The notes: generated from the sequence alone by a model not told the origin. A stretch of 64,000 nucleotides of DNA from Hyphomonadaceae bacterium (GCA_019747815.1 JAIEQJ010000025.1:1-64000); one strand, 5' to 3'; positions 8,872 through 18,329 are shown, counted from the first letter of the stretch. A program made the numbers and translations.

Positions 8872-9224
8872 TGGAGGCCCGAGTGAAACCCCTTCCCCCA
8901 GCCCGGCGCATGCCCCGCGACACGATCGCAGGATGGGCCGTCGCCGTCCTGACGGTCTTGGCGACCGATGCCGCCAGCGCCGCCGGCTCTGGCATGCCGT
9001 GGGAGGCACCGCTGCAGCGCATCCTGGAGTCGATCGAGGGTCCTGTCGCCAAGGTGGTTGCTGTCGTCATCATCATCGTCACGGGGCTCAGTCTTGCGTT
9101 CGGCGACATGGGAGGCGGTCTGCGCCGGCTGATTCAGATCGTGTTCGGCCTCTCCATCGCCTTCGCCGCCACCTCGTTCTTCCTGTCCTTCTTCTCCTTC
9201 GCTGGCGGCGCCCTGATCAATTGA
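8871..9224 (+). CDS. trbC: TrbC, pilin-like subunit (VirB2 family)
   Basis: A 117-residue protein with an N-terminal signal region (WAVAVLTVLATDAASAAG) and two hydrophobic segments (VAKVVAVVIIIVTGLSLAF; IVFGLSIAFAATSFFLSFF), the VirB2/TrbC prepilin layout. The mature pilin would begin near SGMPWEAPL. Two starts are possible: the ATG at 8871 overlapping the trbB stop, or a GTG at 8883, which has GGAGG 5 bases upstream. The ribosome site favours the GTG, the overlap favours the ATG. Confidence 0.9.
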   Translation: MEARVKPLPPARRMPRDTIAGWAVAVLTVLATDAASAAGSGMPWEAPLQRILESIEGPVAKVVAVVIIIVTGLSLAFGDMGGGLRRLIQIVFGLSIAFAATSFFLSFFSFAGGALIN

Positions 9225-9232
9225 GAGACATT

Positions 9233-9505
9233 ATGCTCGGTCAACCATCCACCATCCCTGGCTTCGAGGTCGTGCTGCATCGATCGCTGACCGAGCCGAT
9301 CCTGCTCGCCGGCGCACCCCGCAGCTTCGCCATCCTGAACGGCACGCTCGCCGCCTCGATCGGCCTCGGCCTGCGCTTGTGGCTGGCGGGCTTGTTGATC
9401 TGGCTCGCCGGCCACGCCATCGCCGTCTGGGTGACACGCAAGGATCCCGCCTTCCTCACCGTCCTGTCCCGCCACGCTCGCCACAAGGGAGCACTTCAAT
9501 GCTGA
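9233..9505 (+). CDS. trbD: TrbD, VirB3-like inner-membrane protein
   Basis: A 90-residue protein (PGFEVVLHRSLTEPILLAGAPR, then two closely spaced hydrophobic segments) with the VirB3/TrbD layout. It sits between trbC and trbE and overlaps the trbE start by 7 bases, which indicates coupled translation. The family is thought to assist pilus assembly with the VirB4/TrbE ATPase. Confidence 0.9.
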   Translation: MLGQPSTIPGFEVVLHRSLTEPILLAGAPRSFAILNGTLAASIGLGLRLWLAGLLIWLAGHAIAVWVTRKDPAFLTVLSRHARHKGALQC

Positions 9506-12159
9506 ACCTGGCCGAGTATCGCAAGAAGACCGCGGCATTGTGCGACTACCTGCCTTGGGCGTGCCTGGTCGGACCCGGTATCATCCTCAATAAGGACGGA
9601 TCGTTTCAGCGCACGCTACGCTACCGCGGCCCCGACCTCGACAGCGCGACGGAGGCCGAACTCGTCTCTGTCTCAGCGCGGCTCAACAATATCCTGAAGC
9701 GCTTCGGCGCTGGCTGGGCTCTGTTCCTCGAGGCCGAGCGCGTGCCGGCCAACCAGTATCCCGGAGCGCGTTTTGCCGATGCGGCCTCGTGGTTGGTGGA
9801 CCAGGAGCGCTACGCCGCCTTCAGCGCCGACGGCGCGCACCACGAGAGCCGCTACTACCTGACTTTCCTCTATTTGCCGCCGCCGGAGCACGAGGGCCGC
9901 GCCGAGCGTTTCCTCTACGAGCGGTCCGACGACACGGCCATCGAGCCCGAGCCGCAGGCCCAGCTCGAATGGTTCATGACCGAGACCGATCGCGCCTTGC
10001 AGATGCTGCAGTCGATCCTGCCCGAGGCCGAAGCGCTCGACGACGCCGAGACTCTGACCTACCTGCACGGCACTATCTCCGGGAAGCGCCACCCTGTGGC
10101 TGTGCCGGCCATCCCAACGCATCTTGATGCCATCCTGTGCGATCGGTCGCTTCTGGGCGGGATCGACCCCAAGCTTGGCGACCAGCACTTACGCATCCTC
10201 ACGGTGCTCGGCTTTCCCAACACCACCGTGCCGGGCATTCTCGACGCCCTCAACGATCTGGGCTTCGCCTACCGCTGGAGCACGCGCTGGATCGCTCTCG
10301 ACAAGACCGACGCCACCCGGCACCTGACCCGGCTGCGCCGACAGTGGTTCGCCAAGCGCAAGTCGGTCTCGGTCATCCTGCGCGAGGTGATGTTCAACCG
10401 CGAGACGGCACTGGTCGATCCCGACGCGGACAACAAGGCAGTCGATGCCGATGAGGCGCTGCAGGAGCTCGGCGCAGACGATGTGGCCTTCGGCTACCTG
10501 ACGACCACGATCGTCGTCATGGACGCAGATGCCAAGCAGGCCAACGAGAAGCTGCTGGCGATCGAGCGCATCATCAACGGCCGCGGCTTCGTCACGATCC
10601 GCGAAACGCTGAACGCCGTCGAAGCTTGGCTCGGCAGCCTGCCAGGCAACCCCTATGCCAACGTACGCCAACCCATCGTGCACACCTTGAACCTTGCGCA
10701 CATGATACCGGTTTCGGCGGTGTGGGCAGGTCCTGAGATGAACCGCCATTTGAATGCCCCGCCACTGATGATGGCGGAGACACGCGGGTCGACACCATTC
10801 CGCCTCGACCTGCATGTCGGTGATGTCGGACACTCCCTCATCGTCGGGCCGACCGGATCGGGCAAGTCGGTGCTGCTGTCGCTGCTCGCCCTGCAGTTCC
10901 GCCGCTTTATCGGCGCGCAGGTGATCCTGTTCGACCGCGGACGTTCGGCACGTGCCGCGACGTTGGCCATGGGCGGCGAGAGCATAGAGCTGGGGCTTGA
11001 AGGGACGCTATCTCTCCAGCCGCTCGCTCGCATCGACGAGCCGGGCGAGATCGCCTTCGCGTTACAGTGGATCACGGCGCTGCTCACGAGTGAAGGCGTG
11101 CGCGTCACGCCCGACGTCAAGGATGCGGTGTGGACGGCGTTGCGGAGCCTGGCATCGGCGCCCAAGCAGGAGCGCACACTCACCGGCCTGGCGGTGCTGG
11201 TCCAGTCGAGCGCTCTGGTTGCGGCGTTAGGGCCATACACACTCGAGGGTGCCTACGGCCGGTTGCTGGATGGCTCGTCGGAGCAGCTTGCTTCGACCGA
11301 CGTGCTGCACGTCGAAATGGAGCAGCTCATGCAGCACAAGGCCCTGATCGCGCCGGTGCTGACCTACCTGTTCCATCGCCTGGAGGCACGCTTCGATGGA
11401 CGGCCAACCCTGCTGATCCTTGACGAAGCCTGGACCTTCCTCGACGACGCCCTGTTCGCCGCCCGCATCCGCGAATGGCTGAAGACCCTGCGCAAGAAGA
11501 ATGTCTCAGTCGTCTTCGCGACGCAATCTCTCGCCGACATCGAGCGATCGAGCATCGCGCCAGCGCTGATCGAGAGCAGCCCGACGCGCATCTTTTTGCC
11601 CAATGACCGCGCCCTCGAGCCCCAAGCGCGCGCGGTCTACGAGCGCTTCGGACTTAATGCGCGCCAGATCGAGATCCTCAGCCTCGCCGCGCCGAAGCGC
11701 GACTACTACGCACAGACCGCTCGCGGCAACCGATTGTTCGAGCTCGGGCTGGGCCCGGTGGCACTTGCTTTGTGCGGCAGCTCCTCCCCCGACGACCAAC
11801 GCCTCATCGATCGGTGTCTGGGCGAAGGAGGGAGCAATCAATTCGCTCAACACTTCCTGCAAGCGAAAGAATTGGCCTGGGCGGCCGAGCTGATCGGGCG
11901 CTGGTTGCGTCCGGCGGCAGCAATGACGCCGGCCATTCCGATAACGCCAGCAAAGATCGATCCGGCTGAAGGTACGCCGGCGGCATCTGCCGCATCCCCA
12001 AACGGCAAGTCACCTTCGCCGAAGGCAGCGGCGCGGGCCGTCGAACCCCGCACCGACGCCGCGCCGCTGCCAGGACTTCCCGGGGGACCGCCCCTGTCCG
12101 AGCGCCTGTCCCCTTTCAGGGTAGCCGCGCCGGGCAAGATCAAGAGGAGCGGCCGATGA
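9499..12159 (+). CDS. trbE: TrbE, VirB4-type conjugative transfer ATPase
   Basis: An 886-residue ATPase. The N-terminal half is the CagE/TrbE/VirB domain. The Walker A motif IVGPTGSGKSVLL is near residues 448-460, and Walker B is LLILDEAWTFLDD, followed by VVFATQSLADI. The C-terminal 70 residues are Pro/Ala-rich and poorly conserved. VirB4-family enzymes energise pilus biogenesis and substrate transfer at the inner membrane. The gene overlaps trbD at its start and trbJ by 4 bases (ATGA) at its end. Its length is slightly above the usual 810-820 because of the C-terminal tail. Confidence 0.95.
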   Translation: MLNLAEYRKKTAALCDYLPWACLVGPGIILNKDGSFQRTLRYRGPDLDSATEAELVSVSARLNNILKRFGAGWALFLEAERVPANQYPGARFADAASWLVDQERYAAFSADGAHHESRYYLTFLYLPPPEHEGRAERFLYERSDDTAIEPEPQAQLEWFMTETDRALQMLQSILPEAEALDDAETLTYLHGTISGKRHPVAVPAIPTHLDAILCDRSLLGGIDPKLGDQHLRILTVLGFPNTTVPGILDALNDLGFAYRWSTRWIALDKTDATRHLTRLRRQWFAKRKSVSVILREVMFNRETALVDPDADNKAVDADEALQELGADDVAFGYLTTTIVVMDADAKQANEKLLAIERIINGRGFVTIRETLNAVEAWLGSLPGNPYANVRQPIVHTLNLAHMIPVSAVWAGPEMNRHLNAPPLMMAETRGSTPFRLDLHVGDVGHSLIVGPTGSGKSVLLSLLALQFRRFIGAQVILFDRGRSARAATLAMGGESIELGLEGTLSLQPLARIDEPGEIAFALQWITALLTSEGVRVTPDVKDAVWTALRSLASAPKQERTLTGLAVLVQSSALVAALGPYTLEGAYGRLLDGSSEQLASTDVLHVEMEQLMQHKALIAPVLTYLFHRLEARFDGRPTLLILDEAWTFLDDALFAARIREWLKTLRKKNVSVVFATQSLADIERSSIAPALIESSPTRIFLPNDRALEPQARAVYERFGLNARQIEILSLAAPKRDYYAQTARGNRLFELGLGPVALALCGSSSPDDQRLIDRCLGEGGSNQFAQHFLQAKELAWAAELIGRWLRPAAAMTPAIPITPAKIDPAEGTPAASAASPNGKSPSPKAAARAVEPRTDAAPLPGLPGGPPLSERLSPFRVAAPGKIKRSGR

Positions 12160-12881
12160 GCTCGTTACGCAAGCTGCTCGTAGCCGTGCCGATTGCGGGC
12201 GCGCTCATGACGAGTTGCGTAACACGGTCGAGCGCTCAGCTCACCGTGTTCGACCCGGCCAACTACCAGGAGAACCTGCTCTCCGCTGCCCGCGCGCTCG
12301 AGCAGATCAACAACCAGGTGCGGCAGCTGCAGAATCAGGTGCTGATGATCCAGCGCATGGATCTCAACCTGTTGCGCCTCGGCTCCACCATCTCGCCCGA
12401 CCTACAGCGGACTCTCGCCGACATCCAAGCCCAGCTTCGCGCCGGGGAAGGCATCGCATTGCGCTTGCAGGCGACACAAAGCGGCTACGAGCAACTCTTC
12501 CCACGGCAGGTCTCCACCGCGCTCTCCAGCGATGACGTCCTGCGGAATGCTAGGACGCGCTGGGAGGAGGAGTACTCCGCCTTCCAGCGTAGTGCTCTCC
12601 TGCAAGGCCAGATCGCCGACGGCCTGGAAGCAGATTCGCGCGTCCTCGCAGGCGCCATGACCCGCTCGCTTGGCGCCGCAGGCATCCTCGAGGCCACACA
12701 GGCCGGCAACGAACTCACCGCCCTCAGCGTCAAGCAGTCCCTCGCCCTGCAAGGCCTGCTAAGCGCCCAGCTCCGCGCCGAGACACTCACCAGAGCCCGT
12801 GACCTCGCCACCGAGAACGAAGCCCGCCAGAGGTTCAAGTCTTTTGTCGGCACGGGGGCTGCCTACACGGCAAGCCGATAA
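12156..12881 (+). CDS. trbJ: TrbJ, VirB5-like periplasmic transfer protein
   Basis: A 241-residue secreted protein. A signal sequence with a lipobox-like LMTSC lies at about residues 17-21. A long helical region follows (ANYQENLLSAARALEQINNQVRQLQNQ), typical of TrbJ/VirB5 minor pilus-tip proteins. The position after trbE is canonical. In many relatives a small trbK entry-exclusion gene follows; here it is replaced by a hairpin-rich stretch (see 12923-13060). Confidence 0.9.
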   Translation: MSSLRKLLVAVPIAGALMTSCVTRSSAQLTVFDPANYQENLLSAARALEQINNQVRQLQNQVLMIQRMDLNLLRLGSTISPDLQRTLADIQAQLRAGEGIALRLQATQSGYEQLFPRQVSTALSSDDVLRNARTRWEEEYSAFQRSALLQGQIADGLEADSRVLAGAMTRSLGAAGILEATQAGNELTALSVKQSLALQGLLSAQLRAETLTRARDLATENEARQRFKSFVGTGAAYTASR

Positions 12882-12922
12882 GAATGTCAGAAGGGATAGC
12901 CATGAATGCACCGATCGAGATC

Positions 12923-13060
12923 TCGCTTCGCGAGCGGGCTGCCGCCCGCACCTGCTCGGGGAGACCCCGAACCCCCTTGTTTTTGACACTACAAAAGGCG
13001 GTGGGTCCGGGAGGTGTCCTCCCGGCTGGGGTTGCGGGGCTGGCCCCGCTCGCGAAGCGA
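12923..13060. repeat. Hairpin cluster bounded by a perfect 16-bp inverted repeat, between trbJ and trbL
   Basis: The 294-base trbJ-trbL gap contains TCGCTTCGCGAGCGGG at 12923-12938 and its exact complement at 13045-13060. Inside are three more hairpins: CGGGG-AGA-CCCCG (12957-12969), CCGGGAGG-TGT-CCTCCCGG (13007-13025) and GCGGGG-CTGG-CCCCGC (13034-13049, competing with the outer arm). A 61-codon frame (12902-13087) spans it, with AAGGG upstream, but resembles no trbK known to me. It could be a structured RNA, an attenuator, a small mobile insertion or a transfer-origin-like site. Confidence 0.6.
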
Positions 13061-13175
13061 CCACCCGCACCTCGACGACGAAGATAACCGCTTTCTGACT
13101 CCTTCGCGCTGACACCACCGCGGCGACCCGTGTTGCCGCTGACGGCGGAGCTTTGCCTGACGCCATGAGGATGGA

Positions 13176-14444
13176 ATGGAAGACCTCGCGATCATTGACC
13201 GGTTCACCGAGACCTTCAGCCGCTACATCGACAGCGGGTTCGGCCTACTGGCCGGCGATATCGCGTTCCTGACGAGCGTGCTGGTGGCGATCGACATCAC
13301 GCTGGCCGGATTGTTCTGGGCGTTGATGGGTGAGGACAACGTCCCGGCGCAGCTGATCAAGAAGGTTCTGTACATCGGCTTCTTCGCGCTGCTGCTGAAC
13401 AACTTCAAAGGCCTCGCCGACATCGTCTTCCAGTCGTTTGCGGGGTTGGGGTTGAAGGCCTCGGGGGCGTCGCTGACGGCGGCGGATCTGATGCGCCCTG
13501 GGTTCGTGGCGTCGACGGGGTTCACGGCATCGCGGCCGCTGCTGGAGAAGGCCGGTGAGCTGATCGGCATCACCTCGTTCTTCACCAACTTCGTGACCAT
13601 CGTGGTCTTGATGTTGGCGTGGCTGATCGTGCTGCTGGCCTTCTTCGTCCTCAGCGTGCAGCTCTTCATCACCATCATCGAGTTCAAGCTCACCGTGCTG
13701 GCCGGGTTCGTGCTGGTGCCGTTCGCGCTCTTCGGTCACACAGCGTTCCTGGCCGAGCGCGTCCTTGGCAACGTCATCTCCTCCGGCATCAAGCTGATGG
13801 TGCTGGCCATCGTCGTCGGCATCGGCGCGACCTTGTTCGGCACGTTGATCCGGCCGACGGGCGAGATCACGCTGACGCAGGCAGCGTCCTGCATCCTGGC
13901 AGCGATCGCCGTGTTCGGGTTGGCCGTCTTTATCCCGGCGATGGCCGCGGGCCTGGTGTCGGGAGCGCCGCAGCTCGGTGCCGGCGTGGCGGTAGCGACC
14001 ACAGCAGCCCTCGGCGGCACGGCCATTGCCGGCGGCATGCTGGCGAGCGGCGGTGCGCGTCTTGCCGGCCAAGCTGCCGGCAGCAGCATCAAGGCCGCTG
14101 CTGCACTGACCGGCCGAGTCGGCGCCGCCTACGAGGCGGGCGGGCCGCGCGGTGTCGCGCGCACGCTCGGCACCGCGCCAGCGTCGCGCATGATTGCTTC
14201 GGGCACCGGACCTGTCCGTGACGCGTACCGGCAAGGAGCAGCCCAGGGCTACCGCGACGCAGGCGCCGGCTCAGGCCCCGACCCGACGTCGGGTGCCACG
14301 GCCGGACCCCAGACGCCGGCTTGGGCGCAGGGCCTTGCACGCCGGCAGCACCTGACGCAGGCCGGTCTGGTCGCAGCGGGCGCATTGCGCGAGGGCGACC
14401 GCCCGGCGGGCGGCAGCGGACCTGATCTCAAGGACAAGAGTTGA
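13176..14444 (+). CDS. trbL: TrbL, VirB6-like polytopic membrane protein
   Basis: A 422-residue protein with about six hydrophobic segments between residues 25 and 260 (for example FVTIVVLMLAWLIVLLAFFVLSVQLFI and FVLVPFALF). The Gly/Ala-rich C-terminus is predicted soluble (AAALGGTAIAGGMLASGG). This is the TrbL/VirB6 layout, an inner-membrane core of the conjugation channel. It is preceded by the unusual hairpin region rather than trbK. GAGG about 6 bases before the ATG is the probable ribosome site. Confidence 0.93.
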   Translation: MEDLAIIDRFTETFSRYIDSGFGLLAGDIAFLTSVLVAIDITLAGLFWALMGEDNVPAQLIKKVLYIGFFALLLNNFKGLADIVFQSFAGLGLKASGASLTAADLMRPGFVASTGFTASRPLLEKAGELIGITSFFTNFVTIVVLMLAWLIVLLAFFVLSVQLFITIIEFKLTVLAGFVLVPFALFGHTAFLAERVLGNVISSGIKLMVLAIVVGIGATLFGTLIRPTGEITLTQAASCILAAIAVFGLAVFIPAMAAGLVSGAPQLGAGVAVATTAALGGTAIAGGMLASGGARLAGQAAGSSIKAAAALTGRVGAAYEAGGPRGVARTLGTAPASRMIASGTGPVRDAYRQGAAQGYRDAGAGSGPDPTSGATAGPQTPAWAQGLARRQHLTQAGLVAAGALREGDRPAGGSGPDLKDKS

Positions 14445-14458
14445 GGGAGGCATATATA

Positions 14459-15157
14459 ATGTCATTCAAGCGTTCGACCTTGCGCTACGGCGAGACGCCA
14501 GAGCCGGTCACCCCCTACCAGAAGGCCGCACAAGTCTGGGACGAGCGCATTGGCTCGGCCCGGGTGCAGGCGCACAACTGGCGGCTGATGGCGCTGGGCT
14601 CCCTCGCGCTATCGCTGATCCTGAGCGGCATCCTGCTGTGGATCGGACGCTCGGCCACCACCGTCCCGTACATCGTCGAAGTTGACCCAAAGGGCGGGGC
14701 TCGTGCCATCGGTCCGGCCTCGGAGGTCTACAAGCCGAGCGACGCGCAGATCGCCTTCCATCTGGCGCGCTTCGTCGACAACGTGCGCTCGCTGTCGATC
14801 GATCCGGTCGTGGTGCGGCAGAACTGGCTGAAGGCCTACGACTTCGTCACCGACCGGGCCGCGGTAACGCTCAACGAGTATGCGCGCGAGAACGATCCAT
14901 TTGCCAAGGTCGGACGCGAGACAGTCGCTGTCGAAGTGACCAGTGTGGTGCGTGCATCGGATACATCGTTCCAGATGCGCTGGCTCGAACGCATCTTCGA
15001 GGGCGGGGCTCTCAAGGACACCAAGCGCCTCACCGGCCTCTTCTCGATCGTCATTACGCCGCCGCGCACCGCCGACGCCGTGCGCAAGAATCCGCTCGGC
15101 ATTTACGTGCACACCTTCAATTGGTCACAGGACGTTGGCCCCGGAGAACCGAAATGA
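14459..15157 (+). CDS. trbF: TrbF, VirB8-like conjugal transfer protein
   Basis: A 232-residue bitopic inner-membrane protein: a cytoplasmic N-terminus, one membrane segment (LMALGSLALSLILSGILLWI, about residues 43-62), then a periplasmic VirB8-like domain (VPYIVEVDPKGGARAIG). The ATG at 14459 has GGGAGG 8 bases upstream and is preferred over the TTG at 14441. Its stop overlaps the trbG start (ATGA). Confidence 0.93.
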   Translation: MSFKRSTLRYGETPEPVTPYQKAAQVWDERIGSARVQAHNWRLMALGSLALSLILSGILLWIGRSATTVPYIVEVDPKGGARAIGPASEVYKPSDAQIAFHLARFVDNVRSLSIDPVVVRQNWLKAYDFVTDRAAVTLNEYARENDPFAKVGRETVAVEVTSVVRASDTSFQMRWLERIFEGGALKDTKRLTGLFSIVITPPRTADAVRKNPLGIYVHTFNWSQDVGPGEPK

Positions 15158-16155
15158 TCAGCTCTCGGGTGTTTGCTTCTGTTTGTGTTGTTGCGTTGAT
15201 GCTGGCGGCTTGCGCAATGCCCGTGCAGGTACCGGAGATCCCCCTTCTTGACAGCCCCGCCTTCAAAGCTGCCAAGCGGGAGCCGGACCAGAAGCCACTG
15301 GTGCAATACATCGAGGTGCCAAAGCCGCTGCCGCTGCCGGGTCAATTGAAGCCAGTCACGAAGGCGGCCGAGAAAGAAAAGGATCAGCGCCCACCCAAGG
15401 ATCGTGTGCTCGGCGCCAACGCGACAGCGCGGATCGAGCCGGTCAAGGACGGCTACATCAACGCCATCCAGGTTTATCCCTACACCAAGGGTGCGCTCTA
15501 CCAACTCTACGCTGCCGTCAACCAGGTGACCGACATCGCCCTGGAGGCGGGCGAGAAGCTGGTCTCAGTGTCGGCCGGCGACACCGTGCGCTGGGTGGTC
15601 GGCGACACCACCAGCGGCGAGGGCAAGGATGGACAAGTCCACATCCTGGTCAAGCCGGTCGGTGCGGACCTCGAGACCAACCTGGTCATCACCACCGACC
15701 GGCGCACCTATCACCTTGAGATGCGCTCGTCGCAGTCGACGTACATGGCCTCGGTGTCGTGGACCTATCCGGCATCCGAGCTGCTGGCTCTTAAAAAGCA
15801 GCGTGCGGAGATCGAATCTGCAACGACGGCCCTGACCGAGACCGGCATCAACATCGAGCAGCTGAGATTCCGCTACCGCATCGAGGGCGACGCACCCTGG
15901 AAGCCGGTCCGCGTGTTTGACGACGGGGCAAAGGTCTACATCCAGTTCCCATCCGGCCTGGCGCAGAGCGAGGCACCCCCGTTGTTCGTGATCGGCCCGG
16001 ACGGCAAGCCGGCGCTCGTCAACTACCGCGTACGCGGCACCACCTACATCGTCGACCGGCTGTTCGCCGCCGCGGAGCTGAGGCTCGGCACGGCCCCGCA
16101 GCGTGTCGTGCGCATTGTTCGCACCGATGCCGTCTGGCGCGAGGTACAGCCATGA
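15154..16155 (+). CDS. trbG: TrbG, VirB9-like outer-membrane complex protein
   Basis: A 333-residue secreted protein. The lipobox-like sequence VVALMLAACAMP at residues 12-23 suggests a lipoprotein. The VirB9/TrbG/CagX domain follows (KDGYINAIQVYPYTKGALYQLYA; TDRRTYHLEM). With TrbF and TrbI it forms the outer-membrane core of the mating channel. The start at 15154 overlaps the trbF stop and has GGAG upstream; it overlaps trbI by 4 bases. Confidence 0.93.
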   Translation: MISSRVFASVCVVALMLAACAMPVQVPEIPLLDSPAFKAAKREPDQKPLVQYIEVPKPLPLPGQLKPVTKAAEKEKDQRPPKDRVLGANATARIEPVKDGYINAIQVYPYTKGALYQLYAAVNQVTDIALEAGEKLVSVSAGDTVRWVVGDTTSGEGKDGQVHILVKPVGADLETNLVITTDRRTYHLEMRSSQSTYMASVSWTYPASELLALKKQRAEIESATTALTETGINIEQLRFRYRIEGDAPWKPVRVFDDGAKVYIQFPSGLAQSEAPPLFVIGPDGKPALVNYRVRGTTYIVDRLFAAAELRLGTAPQRVVRIVRTDAVWREVQP

Positions 16156-17420
16156 CGGACCAATCTTCCAACCAGCCGGGCAGCCAAGCCGGGAAGGTGC
16201 CGCCGGAACAGCTCGAACTGCGCGCCCGGCCACAACCAGTCACGCGCATCAACCGCAAGGTGCTGATTGGTGGCGCAGCGATCGTGCTGCTGTTGATCTC
16301 GGGCATCGTGCTGGTGGCGTTGAAGCCACCCAGTCTCCGGATTGCCAGCCCAACCGAACTCTTCAATGTCGAGCACAAGTCCATCACCGATGCGCTCTCC
16401 AAGCTGCCGGCGACCTATGACGGCGTGAAGCCTGACAAGAAGCCGGAAGCCAAGGGACCGACCACGCCCACTCCAGGTATCGTACAGCTCAAGGAGCCCA
16501 CCAACGATCCGATCGACGAAGCCGATCGCCTCGAGAAGGCACGCCTGGCCCGCATGGCTGGCCAGGCGCGCGAGAGCGCCGTCTTCTTCCGCCTGCAGCT
16601 GAAGACGCCGCCACGCGAAACCGTCAAGGCGGAAGTCGTTCCCGATCGCACCCCGAGCACGAAGGTACCGGAAAGTGAGTCAAACAGCCTTTCGTTGCTG
16701 CAGGCATCGCTGCGGGCACGTGCACTCGCCGGAGATGTCGATCTGCAGGCGAACGACCCGACCGAGCAGCTGCGCAAGCTGTCCTTCCTCAAGGCGGGGC
16801 CGGAAAAGGAAATCTACAACCCGCACGGTTTGCAGAAGCCAGCATCCCCTTACCAGCTGATGGCCGGGACGATCATCGCCGCCAGCCTGGTCAGCGGTTT
16901 GAGCTCGGATCTCCCCGGCTTCGTCATCGCCCAGGTGACGGAGAACGTGTTCGACAGCATCGCCGGCCGGCATCTGCTGGTCCCGCAAGGCTCACGCCTG
17001 ATCGGCAAGTACGACAACGTTGTGGCCTTCGGCCAGGAGCGTGCCCTGATCGTCTGGCAGCGCATCATCCTGCCGGACGGCACGTCGGTGGTGATCGATA
17101 ACCTGCCGGCGACCGACACCGGTGGATACGCGGGCCTTGCAGACCAGGTCGACTTCCATACCTGGAAGCTGCTGAAGGGCGTGGCGCTGGCAACCGTGCT
17201 CGGCGTCGGCAGCGAGCTCGCCTTCGGCACTTCTGACAGCGACCTCATCAAGGCCCTGCAGCAGTCGACCCAGTCGACAACCAACCGCGCCGGGCAGCGG
17301 CTCGTCGAACGGTATCTCAATGTGCAGCCGACCATCACGGTGCGCCCCGGCTGGCCGCTGCGCGTGATCGTGCACAAAGACATCGTCCTGCAGCCTTACC
17401 GCCAACCGATCTCGAAATGA
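16152..17420 (+). CDS. trbI: TrbI, VirB10-like conjugal transfer protein
   Basis: A 422-residue protein with a single N-terminal membrane segment (VLIGGAAIVLLLISGIVLVAL), a Pro/Lys-rich periplasmic linker and the C-terminal VirB10/TrbI beta-barrel domain (YQLMAGTIIAASLVSGLSSDLPG; LLVPQGSRLIGKYD; VIVHKDIVLQPY). It spans the envelope and transmits energy from the ATPases. It is the last trb gene; the next gene follows after only 6 bases but belongs to another category. Confidence 0.95.
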   Translation: MTDQSSNQPGSQAGKVPPEQLELRARPQPVTRINRKVLIGGAAIVLLLISGIVLVALKPPSLRIASPTELFNVEHKSITDALSKLPATYDGVKPDKKPEAKGPTTPTPGIVQLKEPTNDPIDEADRLEKARLARMAGQARESAVFFRLQLKTPPRETVKAEVVPDRTPSTKVPESESNSLSLLQASLRARALAGDVDLQANDPTEQLRKLSFLKAGPEKEIYNPHGLQKPASPYQLMAGTIIAASLVSGLSSDLPGFVIAQVTENVFDSIAGRHLLVPQGSRLIGKYDNVVAFGQERALIVWQRIILPDGTSVVIDNLPATDTGGYAGLADQVDFHTWKLLKGVALATVLGVGSELAFGTSDSDLIKALQQSTQSTTNRAGQRLVERYLNVQPTITVRPGWPLRVIVHKDIVLQPYRQPISK

Positions 17421-17426
17421 TCAACC

Positions 17427-18002
17427 ATGGAGACAGCAGTGGAATCAACAAGAGTGAGCTTACCCAGACTGCTCGAGACATACTTCCCGTTTCCGGGCTG
17501 GTTCAACTCGCAGCCGCGTCCTCAGCCAACCCTGGACGACTTTCCCGTCCACACCACCGAGAAGCTGCGCTTCGCCGACACCGACCGTAACGGCCATGTC
17601 TCCAATGCAGTCTTCGCCGTCTGCTGCCAGAACGCGCGCATGGAGCTGCTGCACGACAAGAGCCGCGTTCCACTATCCATCGATGCTCAGTTCGTGGTCG
17701 CGCGGCTGATGCTCGAGTTTCTCAGGGAGATGCACTGGCCCGGCACGGTCGAGATCGGAACACGCATCGACTACGTCGGATCATCGTCCGTCACGATGGC
17801 GCAATCGCTGTTCCTTGAGGGTTCTCGTGTCGCGAGCGCGACCTCCACTGTTGTGCTCATGGATCGATCGACACGGCGCGCAACGCCCTTTCCTCATGAG
17901 ACGGCGACCGCGCTGCGAGCCCTGGCGAGTGGTGCGCACCACCTCAAGCCCAGACACAACGGTGCGGCGATAGCCGTCATCAAAGGAACCAGCAAGGAGT
18001 AG
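17427..18002 (+). CDS. Hotdog-fold acyl-CoA thioesterase-like protein
   Basis: A 191-residue protein. The stretch LRFADTDRNGHVSNAVFAVCCQNARMELL (about residues 49-77) is the 4-hydroxybenzoyl-CoA thioesterase/YbgC-like motif, with the conserved Asp of DxDxxGHVxN. The rest fits one hotdog domain (GTVEIGTRIDYVGSSSVTMAQSLF). It would hydrolyse a small acyl-CoA; the substrate is unknown. It directly follows trbI (6 bases) and precedes the DUF736 gene (6 bases), so it is co-transcribed with the transfer operon. Similar thioesterase genes recur beside trb clusters of rhizobial elements, but the reason is unclear. A GTG at 17439 is an alternative start. Confidence 0.8.
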   Translation: METAVESTRVSLPRLLETYFPFPGWFNSQPRPQPTLDDFPVHTTEKLRFADTDRNGHVSNAVFAVCCQNARMELLHDKSRVPLSIDAQFVVARLMLEFLREMHWPGTVEIGTRIDYVGSSSVTMAQSLFLEGSRVASATSTVVLMDRSTRRATPFPHETATALRALASGAHHLKPRHNGAAIAVIKGTSKE

Positions 18003-18008
18003 ACGCTC

Positions 18009-18329
18009 ATGCCCGTGATTGGAACATTCTCGGCCGTGAAGGACGGATATGCCGGCACCATCCGGACCCTCACGCTGACCGCCAAGGTCAGCATCCTCGC
18101 TAACGATCGCAAGGAAGGGAATGGCGCTCCCGATTTCCGCATCATGGCCGGCGCCTCCGAAATCGGCGCGGCCTGGCGCAAGACCAAGCAGAACTCGGAG
18201 GAAACTTACCTGCGCGTCAAGCTCGACGATCCCACCCTGCCGCAACCGATCTGGGGCGCGCTGCTCGAAACATCGGCAGACGGCGTGGCCCGACTTCTAT
18301 GGCGCCGTGACCGCAAAGACGAAGGCTGA
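18009..18329 (+). CDS. DUF736 family protein
   Basis: A 106-residue protein matching DUF736: MPVIGTFSAVKDGYAGTIRTLTL at the start, NDRKEGNGAPDFRIMAGASEIGAAWRKT in the middle, and YLRVKLDDPTLPQPIWGAL near the end. These small proteins are widespread on alphaproteobacterial plasmids and conjugative elements. Their function is unknown, although a single-strand-DNA-related role is sometimes guessed. AAGGAG sits 7 bases before the ATG. It follows the thioesterase in the same operon. Confidence 0.9.
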   Translation: MPVIGTFSAVKDGYAGTIRTLTLTAKVSILANDRKEGNGAPDFRIMAGASEIGAAWRKTKQNSEETYLRVKLDDPTLPQPIWGALLETSADGVARLLWRRDRKDEG

